From Granulicella mallensis MP5ACTX8 (lineage in GTDB: Bacteria; Acidobacteriota; Terriglobia; Terriglobales; Acidobacteriaceae), in NCBI RefSeq assembly GCF_000178955.2, contig NC_016631.1, forward strand, positions 4,154,001 to 4,218,000: a DNA stretch of 64,000 bases. The letters run 5' to 3'. Shown here piece after piece: positions 53,750 to 61,722 of the stretch. The position numbers and the translations under genes were made by a program. Numbering within the stretch: the stretch's first letter is position 1; each line of letters starts with the position of its first letter. The notes below the pieces were generated by a model. The model was not told the DNA's origin. It saw nothing but the letters and a program-made list of their open reading frames with translations, and ran no database searches.

Positions 53750-54361
53750 ATGCAAGATCTCATCCGCAAACAACTCGCCCAGTCCATCGAGACCATGACC
53801 AAAGTCCTGAACGACGAGGCCATCCACACCGCCGTCGTCGAAGCAGGACGCATCACCGCCGAAGCCATGAAGTCCGGCAAGAAGCTGATGGTCTGCGGCA
53901 ACGGTGGCTCCGCCGCCGACTCCCAGCACTTGGTCGCCGAGTTCGTCTCGCGCCTCACCATCGACCGCCCCGCCCTGCGCGCGGTCGCCCTCACCACCGA
54001 CTCCAGCATCCTCACCGCTATCGGCAATGACTACAGCTATGACAACGTCTTCGAGCGCCAGGTAGAAGCTCTCGGCCTCGAAGGTGACGTACTGCTCGCG
54101 ATCTCGACCAGCGGCAACTCGAAGAACTGCGTTAAGGCACTGAAGCTCGCGAAGAAGCTGGGCATCCATACCGTTGCCTACACCGGCAACAAGGGCGGCA
54201 CGATGGCAGAACTCGCCGACATCAACGTCATCATCCCCTCGGATGTGACGATGAACATCCAGGAGTCGCATCTCGCGCTCGAACACATCTACTGCATGGT
54301 GGTGGAGCGCTATTACTTCGGCGCAGACTTCGGCAAGAAGCCGCAGCAGTTGGCGGAATAA
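53750..54361 (+). CDS. SIS-domain phosphosugar isomerase (GmhA-like)
   Basis: 203 residues. CGNGGSAADSQHLVAEFVSR and AISTSGNSKN are the phosphate loops of SIS proteins, and QESHLALEHIYCMVVE carries the Gln and His metal ligands of GmhA. GmhA converts sedoheptulose-7-phosphate to heptose-7-phosphate. No hldE or heptose epimerase is in the window, so the real substrate may be another keto-sugar phosphate of this cluster. AGGAG precedes the ATG; the ankyrin gene starts 2 bases after the stop. Confidence 0.87.
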   Translation: MQDLIRKQLAQSIETMTKVLNDEAIHTAVVEAGRITAEAMKSGKKLMVCGNGGSAADSQHLVAEFVSRLTIDRPALRAVALTTDSSILTAIGNDYSYDNVFERQVEALGLEGDVLLAISTSGNSKNCVKALKLAKKLGIHTVAYTGNKGGTMAELADINVIIPSDVTMNIQESHLALEHIYCMVVERYYFGADFGKKPQQLAE

Positions 54362-54363
54362 TC

Positions 54364-54648
54364 ATGTCCCTTTCCTATCGCGCAGCCCAAACCGTGATCA
54401 AGCGCGGCGACGAAGAAGCTCTTCGCACCGCGCTCGACCAACACCTCGACCCCAACCTCACCAACCAGAACGGCTGGTCGCTCCTCATGCTCGCCGCCGT
54501 AGAGGGCTCCGTCCCGCTAGGCCAACTCCTCATCGAAAAGGGTGCGAATCTCGTCGCCCTCAACGGCAAGGGCGACACCCCGCTCAGCATCGCTACCCAA
54601 AAAGGCCACACCGCTTTCATCGAGCTTCTCCACGGGCACGGAGCCTAA
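54364..54648 (+). CDS. Small ankyrin-repeat protein
   Basis: 94 residues with about two ankyrin repeats (NGWSLLMLAAVEGSVPLGQLLIEKGAN and GDTPLSIATQKGHTAFIELLHGHGA) preceded by a half repeat. No signal peptide. It is immediately downstream of the SIS isomerase. Probably a protein-binding module. Confidence 0.78.
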   Translation: MSLSYRAAQTVIKRGDEEALRTALDQHLDPNLTNQNGWSLLMLAAVEGSVPLGQLLIEKGANLVALNGKGDTPLSIATQKGHTAFIELLHGHGA

Positions 54649-54804
54649 GGACCTTACGCGAACCATTGAGATACAGCCGAAACCAGGTTTTGAGTGATAC
54701 CTTTCCTGAGACGATATTCACGTTGTACGAGGGCGTCTATCCTTCGCCGCTCTTCCCTATCGTGAATTGTCGCTTCTGCACCCAATCAACCTGGAGAGTC
54801 TGTC

Positions 54805-55227
54805 ATGAAGCCTATCGTTCTCGCATTCGCTGCTTTCATCGTCCTCGGCGCATCCGGCGTGGCCAAAGCGCAGTACCCACAACCCCAAAACCGCCCGTGG
54901 ATCTATAACGGCCAGCCTGGCACCTATCGTCCCGAGTGGGACCGCTACCCCACGCCTAACCGTGGAGCCTGCTTCTTTACCGATGCAAACTTCCGTGGCC
55001 GTCGCTTCTGCGTTCGCGCCGGCGACCGCCTGCCATTTCTCCCGGGGGGCTATGGCCACAGCATCTCGTCCATTCGCACCTTTGGGCGCGTTCGCGTAAC
55101 TGCCTTCGCAGCCCGCAACTTTAGCGGCCCGAGCGTCAGCTTTGGCACCGTTCCCGATCTGGGATACACCAGCAACGGCCCCTTTCGCGGCTGGAACGAC
55201 CGCATCTCGTCCATCGTCGTACGCTAA
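54805..55227 (+). CDS. Exported beta/gamma-crystallin-like protein
   Basis: 140 residues. Signal peptide MKPIVLAFAAFIVLGASGVAKA, then GACFFTDANFRGRRFCVRAGD and a second motif around AARNFSGPSVSFG with NDRISSIVV, the Greek-key repeats of beta/gamma-crystallin or peptidase-inhibitor I36 families. Two Cys in the first motif may form a disulfide. Not linked to neighbours in an evident way. Confidence 0.78.
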   Translation: MKPIVLAFAAFIVLGASGVAKAQYPQPQNRPWIYNGQPGTYRPEWDRYPTPNRGACFFTDANFRGRRFCVRAGDRLPFLPGGYGHSISSIRTFGRVRVTAFAARNFSGPSVSFGTVPDLGYTSNGPFRGWNDRISSIVVR

Positions 55228-55243
55228 CTGCTGTCTACCTTAC

Positions 55244-55274
55244 AAAGAGACGCGCCACCATGGCGCGTCTCTTT
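55244..55274. terminator. Bidirectional terminator
   Basis: AAAGAGACGCGCCA-CCA-TGGCGCGTCTCTTT, a perfect 14-base stem between two converging genes, with A/T-rich ends on both sides. Confidence 0.9.
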
Positions 55275-55281
55275 ACGTCTA

Positions 55282-56619
55282 CTACGTTCCCGCGCCCTCT
55301 TCCAGATTGGGTTCACGGTCACGCAACAACCCCATCTCCCGGTAGATCGGCCGCATAATCTTCCGCACCGCCGGCAGCTCAACCGTGAACCAAACCGCTC
55401 CCAACACGCAGCACGCACCGGTCATGATCACCGTATACGGTGCTCCAAATCGATGCGCCAACCCACCCGCCAGCAGGCTGCCGAACGGCGACATCCCCAC
55501 GAACGCCATCGTGTAGTAGCTCATCACGCGCCCGCGCTTGTCCTCCGGCACCAGCGTCTGGATCACCGTGTTGCTCGCCGCCAGCCCCTGCATCATCCCG
55601 AAGCCGACGAACAGCATCAGCAGCAGCGAAAGCCACAACACGTGCGACAACCCAAACAGGATCAACCCTCCGCCGAACATCGCAGCGGCGATCTGGATCA
55701 TCCGCGTCAGCCCCACCACGCTCTTGCGCATCGCCAGCGATATCGCCGAAACCAGAGCGCCGATGCCCGAGGCCCCCGTCAGAAAGCCCAGCGTGTGCGG
55801 CCCGCCACGCAGCACCTGACCCGCGAAGATCGGCAGCAGCACCATGAACGGCCAGCCCATCAGGCTCAGCAGCGCAAACAGCAGCAGGATCGTGCGAATC
55901 GGCCGAAAGGTGCTCACATACGACCACCCCTCCTGCAACTGCTCCAGCATCGACGTCGTCGCGCGGCGCATGGCCAGCGGCTTCACCCGCATCGCCAACA
56001 GCGAGGCAATCACCGCGAAGTAGCTCACGCCATCGATCAGGAAGCACCAACCCTCGCCCACCGCGCCGATCACAATACCCGCCAGCGCCGGCCCTATCAG
56101 CCGCGCCAGATTCACGATGGACGAGTTCAGCGCGATCGCATTGCTGAGGTCCTTCTTGTCCTCGACCATCTGCACGGTAAAGGCCTGCCGCCCGGGCATG
56201 TCGAACGCATTGATGAGCCCCTGCAACGCGCTGAGCGCAATGATCTCGTGAATGGTGATGATCTTTGCCAGCGTCAACCCGGCCATTGCGAGCGACTGCA
56301 CCGCCGCCAGCACCTGCGTCCACACCAACAGCTTGCGCCGGTCGAGCCGCTCCACTATGACGCCAGCCACCGGAGCCAGCACAAACGCCAGGATCTGCCC
56401 GGCAAACCCCACAACCCCTAGCAGCAGCGCCGACTTCGTCAGCCGGTAGACCAGCCAGCTCGTCGCCACCCGCGTCATCCAGGTACCGATCAACGAGATG
56501 CTCTGCCCCGCGAAGTAGAGCTTGAAGTTCCTATGCCGCAACGCCCGCCACGCATGGGAGAATCGCCCGCGCGACTCGACACCTGACAGTTGATCCGTGG
56601 AGGCTGTTTTCTGATTCAT
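55282..56619 (-). CDS. MFS transporter (EntS/MFS_3-like)
   Basis: 445 residues from the ATG at 56619; further upstream in-frame starts overlap the divergent gene and look non-coding. Twelve hydrophobic segments, beginning with ALRHRNFKLYFAGQSISLIGTWM, and motif A-like VIVERLDRRKLLV. RHRNF...G..IS.IG is usual in the MFS_3 group of exporters. Substrate unknown. Confidence 0.87.
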   Translation of the reverse strand: MNQKTASTDQLSGVESRGRFSHAWRALRHRNFKLYFAGQSISLIGTWMTRVATSWLVYRLTKSALLLGVVGFAGQILAFVLAPVAGVIVERLDRRKLLVWTQVLAAVQSLAMAGLTLAKIITIHEIIALSALQGLINAFDMPGRQAFTVQMVEDKKDLSNAIALNSSIVNLARLIGPALAGIVIGAVGEGWCFLIDGVSYFAVIASLLAMRVKPLAMRRATTSMLEQLQEGWSYVSTFRPIRTILLLFALLSLMGWPFMVLLPIFAGQVLRGGPHTLGFLTGASGIGALVSAISLAMRKSVVGLTRMIQIAAAMFGGGLILFGLSHVLWLSLLLMLFVGFGMMQGLAASNTVIQTLVPEDKRGRVMSYYTMAFVGMSPFGSLLAGGLAHRFGAPYTVIMTGACCVLGAVWFTVELPAVRKIMRPIYREMGLLRDREPNLEEGAGT

Positions 56620-56715
56620 GGTCTTCGGATGAGACGCGCGACGGACCGCCATAGACTCATCAATGAATCGTGTGGATTGCACTCTCACAATCTCACAAGG
56701 AGGCATACTGGAAAG

Positions 56716-57771
56716 ATGGCACCCCGCCCCCTGCCCCCCGAAGACCTCGCCCACATCCTCAAGCATGCGCACGAATCGTTTACCGCACTGCAGGACGCCC
56801 GCCTCTTCATCACCGGCGGTACTGGCTTCTTCGGACACTGGCTGCTGGAGTCGCTGCTCCATGCCAATCGCGAGCTTTCACTGAACATCCGCGCAACGGT
56901 CCTCACGCGCAACGCCGCATCCTTCCAAAACAAAGCCCCGCACATCGCAAATGATCCAGCGATCACCCTCCTCGAAGGTGATATCCGCACCTTCGCCTTC
57001 CCTGCCGAGCCGCACACCCACATCCTGCACGCCGCGACGGACTCCGGTGGTCAACAAGCCTCTCGTCCCGCCTACGAACTCGCGGAGTCCATCCTCGAAG
57101 GTACCCGCCGCGTCCTGCAGTTCGCCCAAGAGACCGGGGCTACCCGCCTGCTCTACACCAGCACAGGCGCGGTCTACGGCCGCTCCACGACGCTGCAACA
57201 CACGCCCGAGACCTACACCGGCGCCCCCGACCCTCTACTGCTGCAAAGCTCCTACGACGAAGCCAAGCGCATGGCCGAGCACCTCTGCGTAGCCTACTCG
57301 CACGGAACCGACCTCCAGGCAGTCATCGCCCGCTGCTTCGCCTTCGTCGGCCCCCACCTGCCTCTCGATCAGCACTTCGCCATCGGCAACTTCCTAGGCG
57401 CGGCCATTGCCGGCACGCCGATCCACATCAAGGGAGACGGCACACCGCGCCGTTCCTGGCTCTACATGGCCGACCTCAGCCTCTGGCTCTGGACGATGCT
57501 CGTGCGCGGACAAGCCAATCGTGCCTACAACGTAGGCTCCGACAAGGGCCACACCATCGCGGAAGCAGCACGCCTCACCGCGGCCCTCCTGCGGCCCGGC
57601 CTGCCCCTCCAGATCGACGGCACACCTAACCCCGCAGCCCCGCTCAACAGCTACGTCCCCAGCATCGAACGAGCCCGCGACGAACTAGGACTGAAGGTCA
57701 CCATCCCCCTCAACGAAGCGCTGCGACGTACCGCCGCCTGGCATGGATACGCAGTGAAAGACAATATCTGA
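56716..57771 (+). CDS. NAD-dependent nucleotide-sugar epimerase/dehydratase
   Basis: 351 residues from the ATG at 56716, with AAGGAGG and GGAAAG upstream. TGGTGFFG at about 34-41, YTSTGAVYG with the catalytic Ser/Thr, and SYDEAKRMAE with Tyr-X3-Lys make an extended SDR acting on nucleotide sugars. RCFAFVGPHLPLDQHFAI and IKGDGTPRRSWLYM follow as in GalE/RmlB relatives. It lies next to the CDP-sugar genes and may epimerise their product. Confidence 0.87.
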   Translation: MAPRPLPPEDLAHILKHAHESFTALQDARLFITGGTGFFGHWLLESLLHANRELSLNIRATVLTRNAASFQNKAPHIANDPAITLLEGDIRTFAFPAEPHTHILHAATDSGGQQASRPAYELAESILEGTRRVLQFAQETGATRLLYTSTGAVYGRSTTLQHTPETYTGAPDPLLLQSSYDEAKRMAEHLCVAYSHGTDLQAVIARCFAFVGPHLPLDQHFAIGNFLGAAIAGTPIHIKGDGTPRRSWLYMADLSLWLWTMLVRGQANRAYNVGSDKGHTIAEAARLTAALLRPGLPLQIDGTPNPAAPLNSYVPSIERARDELGLKVTIPLNEALRRTAAWHGYAVKDNI

Positions 57772-57819
57772 CCAGTTCCAAACTGCGCACGCAATCGCAC
57801 AGAATGCTTTTGCCTCTGC

Positions 57820-58090
57820 CTTTCTGGTTGTCATTCCCGCAGGGAATCTGTTTCTGCCTTTGCACTTGCTTTTGCCCTTGCTTTTCTGCTTGTCATTCCG
57901 AGCGGAGCGAGTGAACCTGCTGTCTCCCGTTTTTCGCTTGGGTCGCCCAAGAGATATTTAGGCAGAACTGGAAAGCCAAAATTTATCTCAGCGCATAGTG
58001 TTTTCTAAGTCCCTGGCAAAGAACGGGAGACAGCAGGTTCACTCACTCCGCTCGGAATGACAACCAAAAAAGCAAAAGCTAAACCAGAAC
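57820..58090. repeat. Dispersed repeat block forming a long inverted pair
   Basis: TTGTCATTCCCGCAGGGAATC leads; then CTTGTCATTCCGAGCGGAGC with GAACCTGCTGTCTCCCG (about 57890-57930) and its inverted match CGGGAGACAGCAGGTTC ... CTCCGCTCGGAATGACAACC (about 58025-58062). The loop between is about 100 bases. The 395-base gap 57772-58166 holds no gene. Confidence 0.88.
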
Positions 58091-58166
58091 AGCAAAACCA
58101 AAAACACCTACGGCAGAGATTGATATCACTCCCGTAGGTGCACCTTCTCATCAAAAGAACAAAAAA

Positions 58167-59504
58167 CTAAACCACCACCAACCCAGCCTTCGCCTGCTCC
58201 ACAAACTCAATCGCCGTCTTCGCAATGAAGTCCAGCATCTCGTTCGTAAGCCCCGGAAAGACCCCAATCCAGAACACATTGTTCATCACGTAATCGGTGT
58301 TGGTCATCTCCCCAACCACGCGATACTCCCAGCCCTCATACGCAGGCTGCCGCGACAAATTCCCCGCAAACAAAAGACGCGTGCCAATCTTCTGGGCCTC
58401 GAGAGCCTTGGTCAGTTGATCGCGCTTGAAAGGAGCATCCGCCTTCACGCCGATGGGAAATCCAAACCAGCTCGGGTCGCTCTTCGGCGTCGCCTCCGGC
58501 AATACCACGTACTGCTCCAGGGGCTTCAAAGCATTCTTCAGATACGCAAAGTTCGCCTTGCGCCGTTCGATGAACTCCGGCAGCTTCGCAATCTGGCTCA
58601 CACCCAGCGCGGCCTGCATATCGGTCGCCTTCAGGTTGTAGCCCACATGCGAGTACGTGTACTTGTGGTCATAGCCGCAAGGCAGCGTGCCCAACTGCCA
58701 GTCGAACCGTTTTCCACAGGTATTATCCACACCCGGCTCGCACCAGCAATCACGGCCCCAGTCGCGAAAGCTGTCGATCAAAACCTGCAGCGCGGGCTTG
58801 TCGGTCAGAACCGCTCCGCCCTCGCCCATCGTGATGTGATGCGCAGGATAGAAGCTCACCGTGGCGATATCGCCGAACGTACCGACCTTCTGGCCGTTGT
58901 ACGTCGAACCCAGCGCGTCGCAGCAGTCTTCCACAAGCCACAGGTTGTACTTTTTGCAGAACGCAACCACCGCATCGAGATCGAAGACATTCCCCAGCGT
59001 ATGCGCGACCATCACAGCCTTGGTCTTCTCGCTGCGTGCGTCTTCGAGCTTCGTCACATCGATCTCATAGGTCGGCAGTGTCACATCGACAAACACAGGC
59101 ACGAGCCGATTCTGGAAGATCGGGTTCACCGTCGTCGGAAAGCCCGCGGCGACGGTAATTACTTCATCTCCCGGCTTCAACTGGCGGTCGCCGAGCTTCG
59201 GCGAGGTCAAAGCCGATAGCGCCACCAGGTTGGCCGACGAACCTGAGTTCACCAGCGACGCCGACCGCAGCCCAAAGAACCGCGCCAGCTTGCGCTCGAA
59301 GTCCTTGGCCCAGCGGCCTGTCGTAAACCAGCCATCGAGCGCGGAGTCCACCACGGCGCTCATATCGGCGGCATCGATCACCTTGCCTGAAACCGGAACC
59401 ACCGAACTGCCCGGCACGAAATCACGCCGGGCAAAGGCCTCGGCATGAAACTCGGCAGTAAGTTGGAGAATTTGTTGACGTAGCTGCTCGGACCGCTCAC
59501 TCAT
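58167..59504 (-). CDS. rfbH: CDP-6-deoxy-4-keto-sugar 3-dehydratase (RfbH/DdhC)
   Basis: 445 residues from the ATG at 59504. Fold type I aminotransferase-like: [24 protein letters not shown] and [13 protein letters not shown]. The usual PLP Lys is His (AHHITMG), the mark of the PMP-using dehydratase E1, and Cys residues in [14 protein letters not shown] supply the iron-sulfur cluster. With its reductase it removes the 3-hydroxyl from CDP-4-keto-6-deoxyglucose. The partner reductase (DdhD/E3) is not in the window. It is divergent from rfbF. Confidence 0.92.
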   Translation of the reverse strand: MSERSEQLRQQILQLTAEFHAEAFARRDFVPGSSVVPVSGKVIDAADMSAVVDSALDGWFTTGRWAKDFERKLARFFGLRSASLVNSGSSANLVALSALTSPKLGDRQLKPGDEVITVAAGFPTTVNPIFQNRLVPVFVDVTLPTYEIDVTKLEDARSEKTKAVMVAHTLGNVFDLDAVVAFCKKYNLWLVEDCCDALGSTYNGQKVGTFGDIATVSFYPAHHITMGEGGAVLTDKPALQVLIDSFRDWGRDCWCEPGVDNTCGKRFDWQLGTLPCGYDHKYTYSHVGYNLKATDMQAALGVSQIAKLPEFIERRKANFAYLKNALKPLEQYVVLPEATPKSDPSWFGFPIGVKADAPFKRDQLTKALEAQKIGTRLLFAGNLSRQPAYEGWEYRVVGEMTNTDYVMNNVFWIGVFPGLTNEMLDFIAKTAIEFVEQAKAGLVVV

Positions 59505-59686
59505 AGATACTTGCAAGGATAGCAAAGCAGGAGAAACGGTTGCCTGTTGTCCGTTGTCAGATAACAACCAGGACTACACAAACAACTGACAACTGAACTC
59601 CTCCAAATGCAGTCATAGCAATAGACATCAAGCTGCCCTTCTCACCGCGCGATACCATAGAGGGAGCCTCAAAAGGACGCAAACAC

Positions 59687-60457
59687 ATGAAAGCAGTCAT
59701 TCTTGCCGGCGGCCTCGGCACTCGTATCTCAGAAGAGACCAGCCTCCGTCCCAAGCCGATGGTGGAGATCGGCGGTCGTCCCATCCTCTGGCACATCCTC
59801 AAGATCTATTCGCAGCACGGCATCAACGACTTCATCATCTGTTGCGGCTACAAGGGCTACATCATCAAGGAGTTCTTCGCGAACTACTTCCTGCACACCT
59901 CCGACGTCACCTTCGACATGAAGGAGAACAAGATGATCGTGCATAACACCGACGCCGAGCCCTGGCGCGTCACCCTCGTGGACACCGGCGAAAACACCGG
60001 CACCGGCGGACGCCTGCACCGTGTCGCAAAGTATCTCGAAGGCGAAGAGGCCTTCTGCATGACCTACGGCGACGGCGTGGCCGACGTGGACATCCCCGCC
60101 TCCATCGCCTTCCACAAGAAGCACGGCAAGAAGGTCACGCTCACCAGCGTGCAGCCGGTGGCCCGCTTCGGAGCCCTCGGGCTCAAGGACACGCAGATCT
60201 ACTCCTTCCAGGAGAAGCCGCAGGACGAAGGCGGCTGGATCAATGGCGGCTTCTTCGTACTCTCGCCCAAGGCCATCGAGGCCGTCACCGATGACTCTCA
60301 AATGTTTGAACGCGAGCCCATCGAGAAGCTCGTCGCACAAGGCGAAGTCCACGCCTTCTTCCATCACGGCTTCTGGCAGGCGATGGATACGCTGCGCGAC
60401 AAACATCAACTCGAAGATCTCTGGAGCAAAGGCAAGGCTCCCTGGAAGATCTGGTAA
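59687..60457 (+). CDS. rfbF: Glucose-1-phosphate cytidylyltransferase
   Basis: 256 residues. [25 protein letters not shown] is the nucleotidyltransferase signature with the RfbF-type SEET insertion, followed by [23 protein letters not shown] and NGGFFVLSP. It makes CDP-glucose from CTP and glucose-1-phosphate, the first step for 3,6-dideoxy sugars. CDP-glucose dehydratase follows 68 bases later. Confidence 0.94.
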   Translation: MKAVILAGGLGTRISEETSLRPKPMVEIGGRPILWHILKIYSQHGINDFIICCGYKGYIIKEFFANYFLHTSDVTFDMKENKMIVHNTDAEPWRVTLVDTGENTGTGGRLHRVAKYLEGEEAFCMTYGDGVADVDIPASIAFHKKHGKKVTLTSVQPVARFGALGLKDTQIYSFQEKPQDEGGWINGGFFVLSPKAIEAVTDDSQMFEREPIEKLVAQGEVHAFFHHGFWQAMDTLRDKHQLEDLWSKGKAPWKIW

Positions 60458-60525
60458 TCGCGCCAGTAAGCCAAGCCATAACCATGCTGGAACCATCGGG
60501 CTTTAGCCCTTGAGGGAAACGACCT

Positions 60526-61629
60526 TTGAGCTCGACGCAAAACGCAACACCCATAATGAACCTCTGGCAAGGCAAGCGCGTCTTCCTCACCGGCCACACC
60601 GGCTTCAAAGGCGGATGGCTGGCCCTCTGGCTCGCCTCCAAGGGCGCCATCGTACGCGGCTACGCGCTCGACCCCAGCACCGAGCCCAACCTCTTCACGG
60701 CAGCCAAGATCGGCAGCGTGATCGAAGACATTCGCGGCGACATTCGCGATTCATCGAAGCTTGAACCAGCCCTGCGCGACTTCGCTCCCGAGGTCGTCTT
60801 CCACCTCGCCGCGCAGCCGCTCGTGCGCTACAGCTACGAAGACCCCATCGGCACATACGAGACCAACGTCATCGGCACGGCACGCGTGCTCGACGCCGTA
60901 CGCCGCACGCCCAGCGTTCGCGCCGTCGTCAGTGTCACCACCGACAAGTGCTACGAGAACAAGGAGTGGCTCTGGGGCTATCGCGAGACCGATCCCCTCG
61001 GCGGCTACGACCCCTACTCCAGCTCCAAGGCCTGCGCCGAGATCGTCTCCGCGGCCTATCGCCAGAGCTACTTCCCTGTCAGCAAACTTGCCGAGCACCA
61101 GTGCGCCCTCGCCACCGGTCGTGCCGGCAACGTGATCGGCGGAGGCGACTGGTCGCTCGACCGCCTCATCCCCGATCTCGTTCGCGGCTTCCTGGCTGGT
61201 GAGCCCGTACTCATCCGCCGTCCGCACGCAATCCGTCCGTGGCAGCACGTGCTGGAGCCCCTGCTGGGTTACATCCTGCTCGCCGAGCACCTGCTGACCC
61301 ACGATCCCCGCTACGCCACCGCGTTCAACTTCGGCCCCTCCGACGACGATGCGCAGGAGGTCGGCTGGATCGTCGAGCGCATGACACAGTTCTGGGGCGG
61401 CAACGCCAGCTGGAAGCTCGACGAGGACCCCGGCGTCCACGAGGCCGGTTACCTGAAGCTCGACGCCAGCCGCGCCCGCGCAGAGCTCGCCTGGCACCCT
61501 CGCCTGCGGCTCGAAACCACGCTGCACTGGCTGGTCGACTGGTACAAGGCCTGGCAGTCAGGCGAAGACATGCACCGCTTCACCCTCGATCAGATCTCGG
61601 CGTACGAGAAATTGAACCCAGCCCGCTAA
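60526..61629 (+). CDS. rfbG: CDP-glucose 4,6-dehydratase
   Basis: 367 residues from a TTG at 60526 with GAGGGAA eight bases upstream; an ATG ten codons later has no such site. TGHTGFKGGWLALWL at the NAD site, VSVTTDKCYENKEW and YDPYSSSKACAEI with the catalytic Tyr-X3-Lys define RfbG. RVNVIGGGDW-type text (AGNVIGGGDWS) follows. It converts CDP-glucose to CDP-4-keto-6-deoxyglucose, the substrate of RfbH. Confidence 0.93.
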   Translation: MSSTQNATPIMNLWQGKRVFLTGHTGFKGGWLALWLASKGAIVRGYALDPSTEPNLFTAAKIGSVIEDIRGDIRDSSKLEPALRDFAPEVVFHLAAQPLVRYSYEDPIGTYETNVIGTARVLDAVRRTPSVRAVVSVTTDKCYENKEWLWGYRETDPLGGYDPYSSSKACAEIVSAAYRQSYFPVSKLAEHQCALATGRAGNVIGGGDWSLDRLIPDLVRGFLAGEPVLIRRPHAIRPWQHVLEPLLGYILLAEHLLTHDPRYATAFNFGPSDDDAQEVGWIVERMTQFWGGNASWKLDEDPGVHEAGYLKLDASRARAELAWHPRLRLETTLHWLVDWYKAWQSGEDMHRFTLDQISAYEKLNPAR

Positions 61630-61649
61630 CCTGACTTACGGCTTCCATC

Positions 61650-61703
61650 AGTAGCGAGATCCGAGCAGCGAGTAACGAGACTCGCAACTCGAATCTCGCT
61701 ACT
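61650..61703. terminator. Hairpin between converging rfbG and glgX
   Basis: AGTAGCGAGAT (61650-61660) pairs with ATCTCGCTACT (61693-61703); the interior has further CGAGTAACGAG/CTCGCAACTCG partial pairing. Placed between converging genes, so it probably ends transcription. Confidence 0.65.
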
Positions 61704-61722
61704 CGCAACCGAACGCCCAAAC

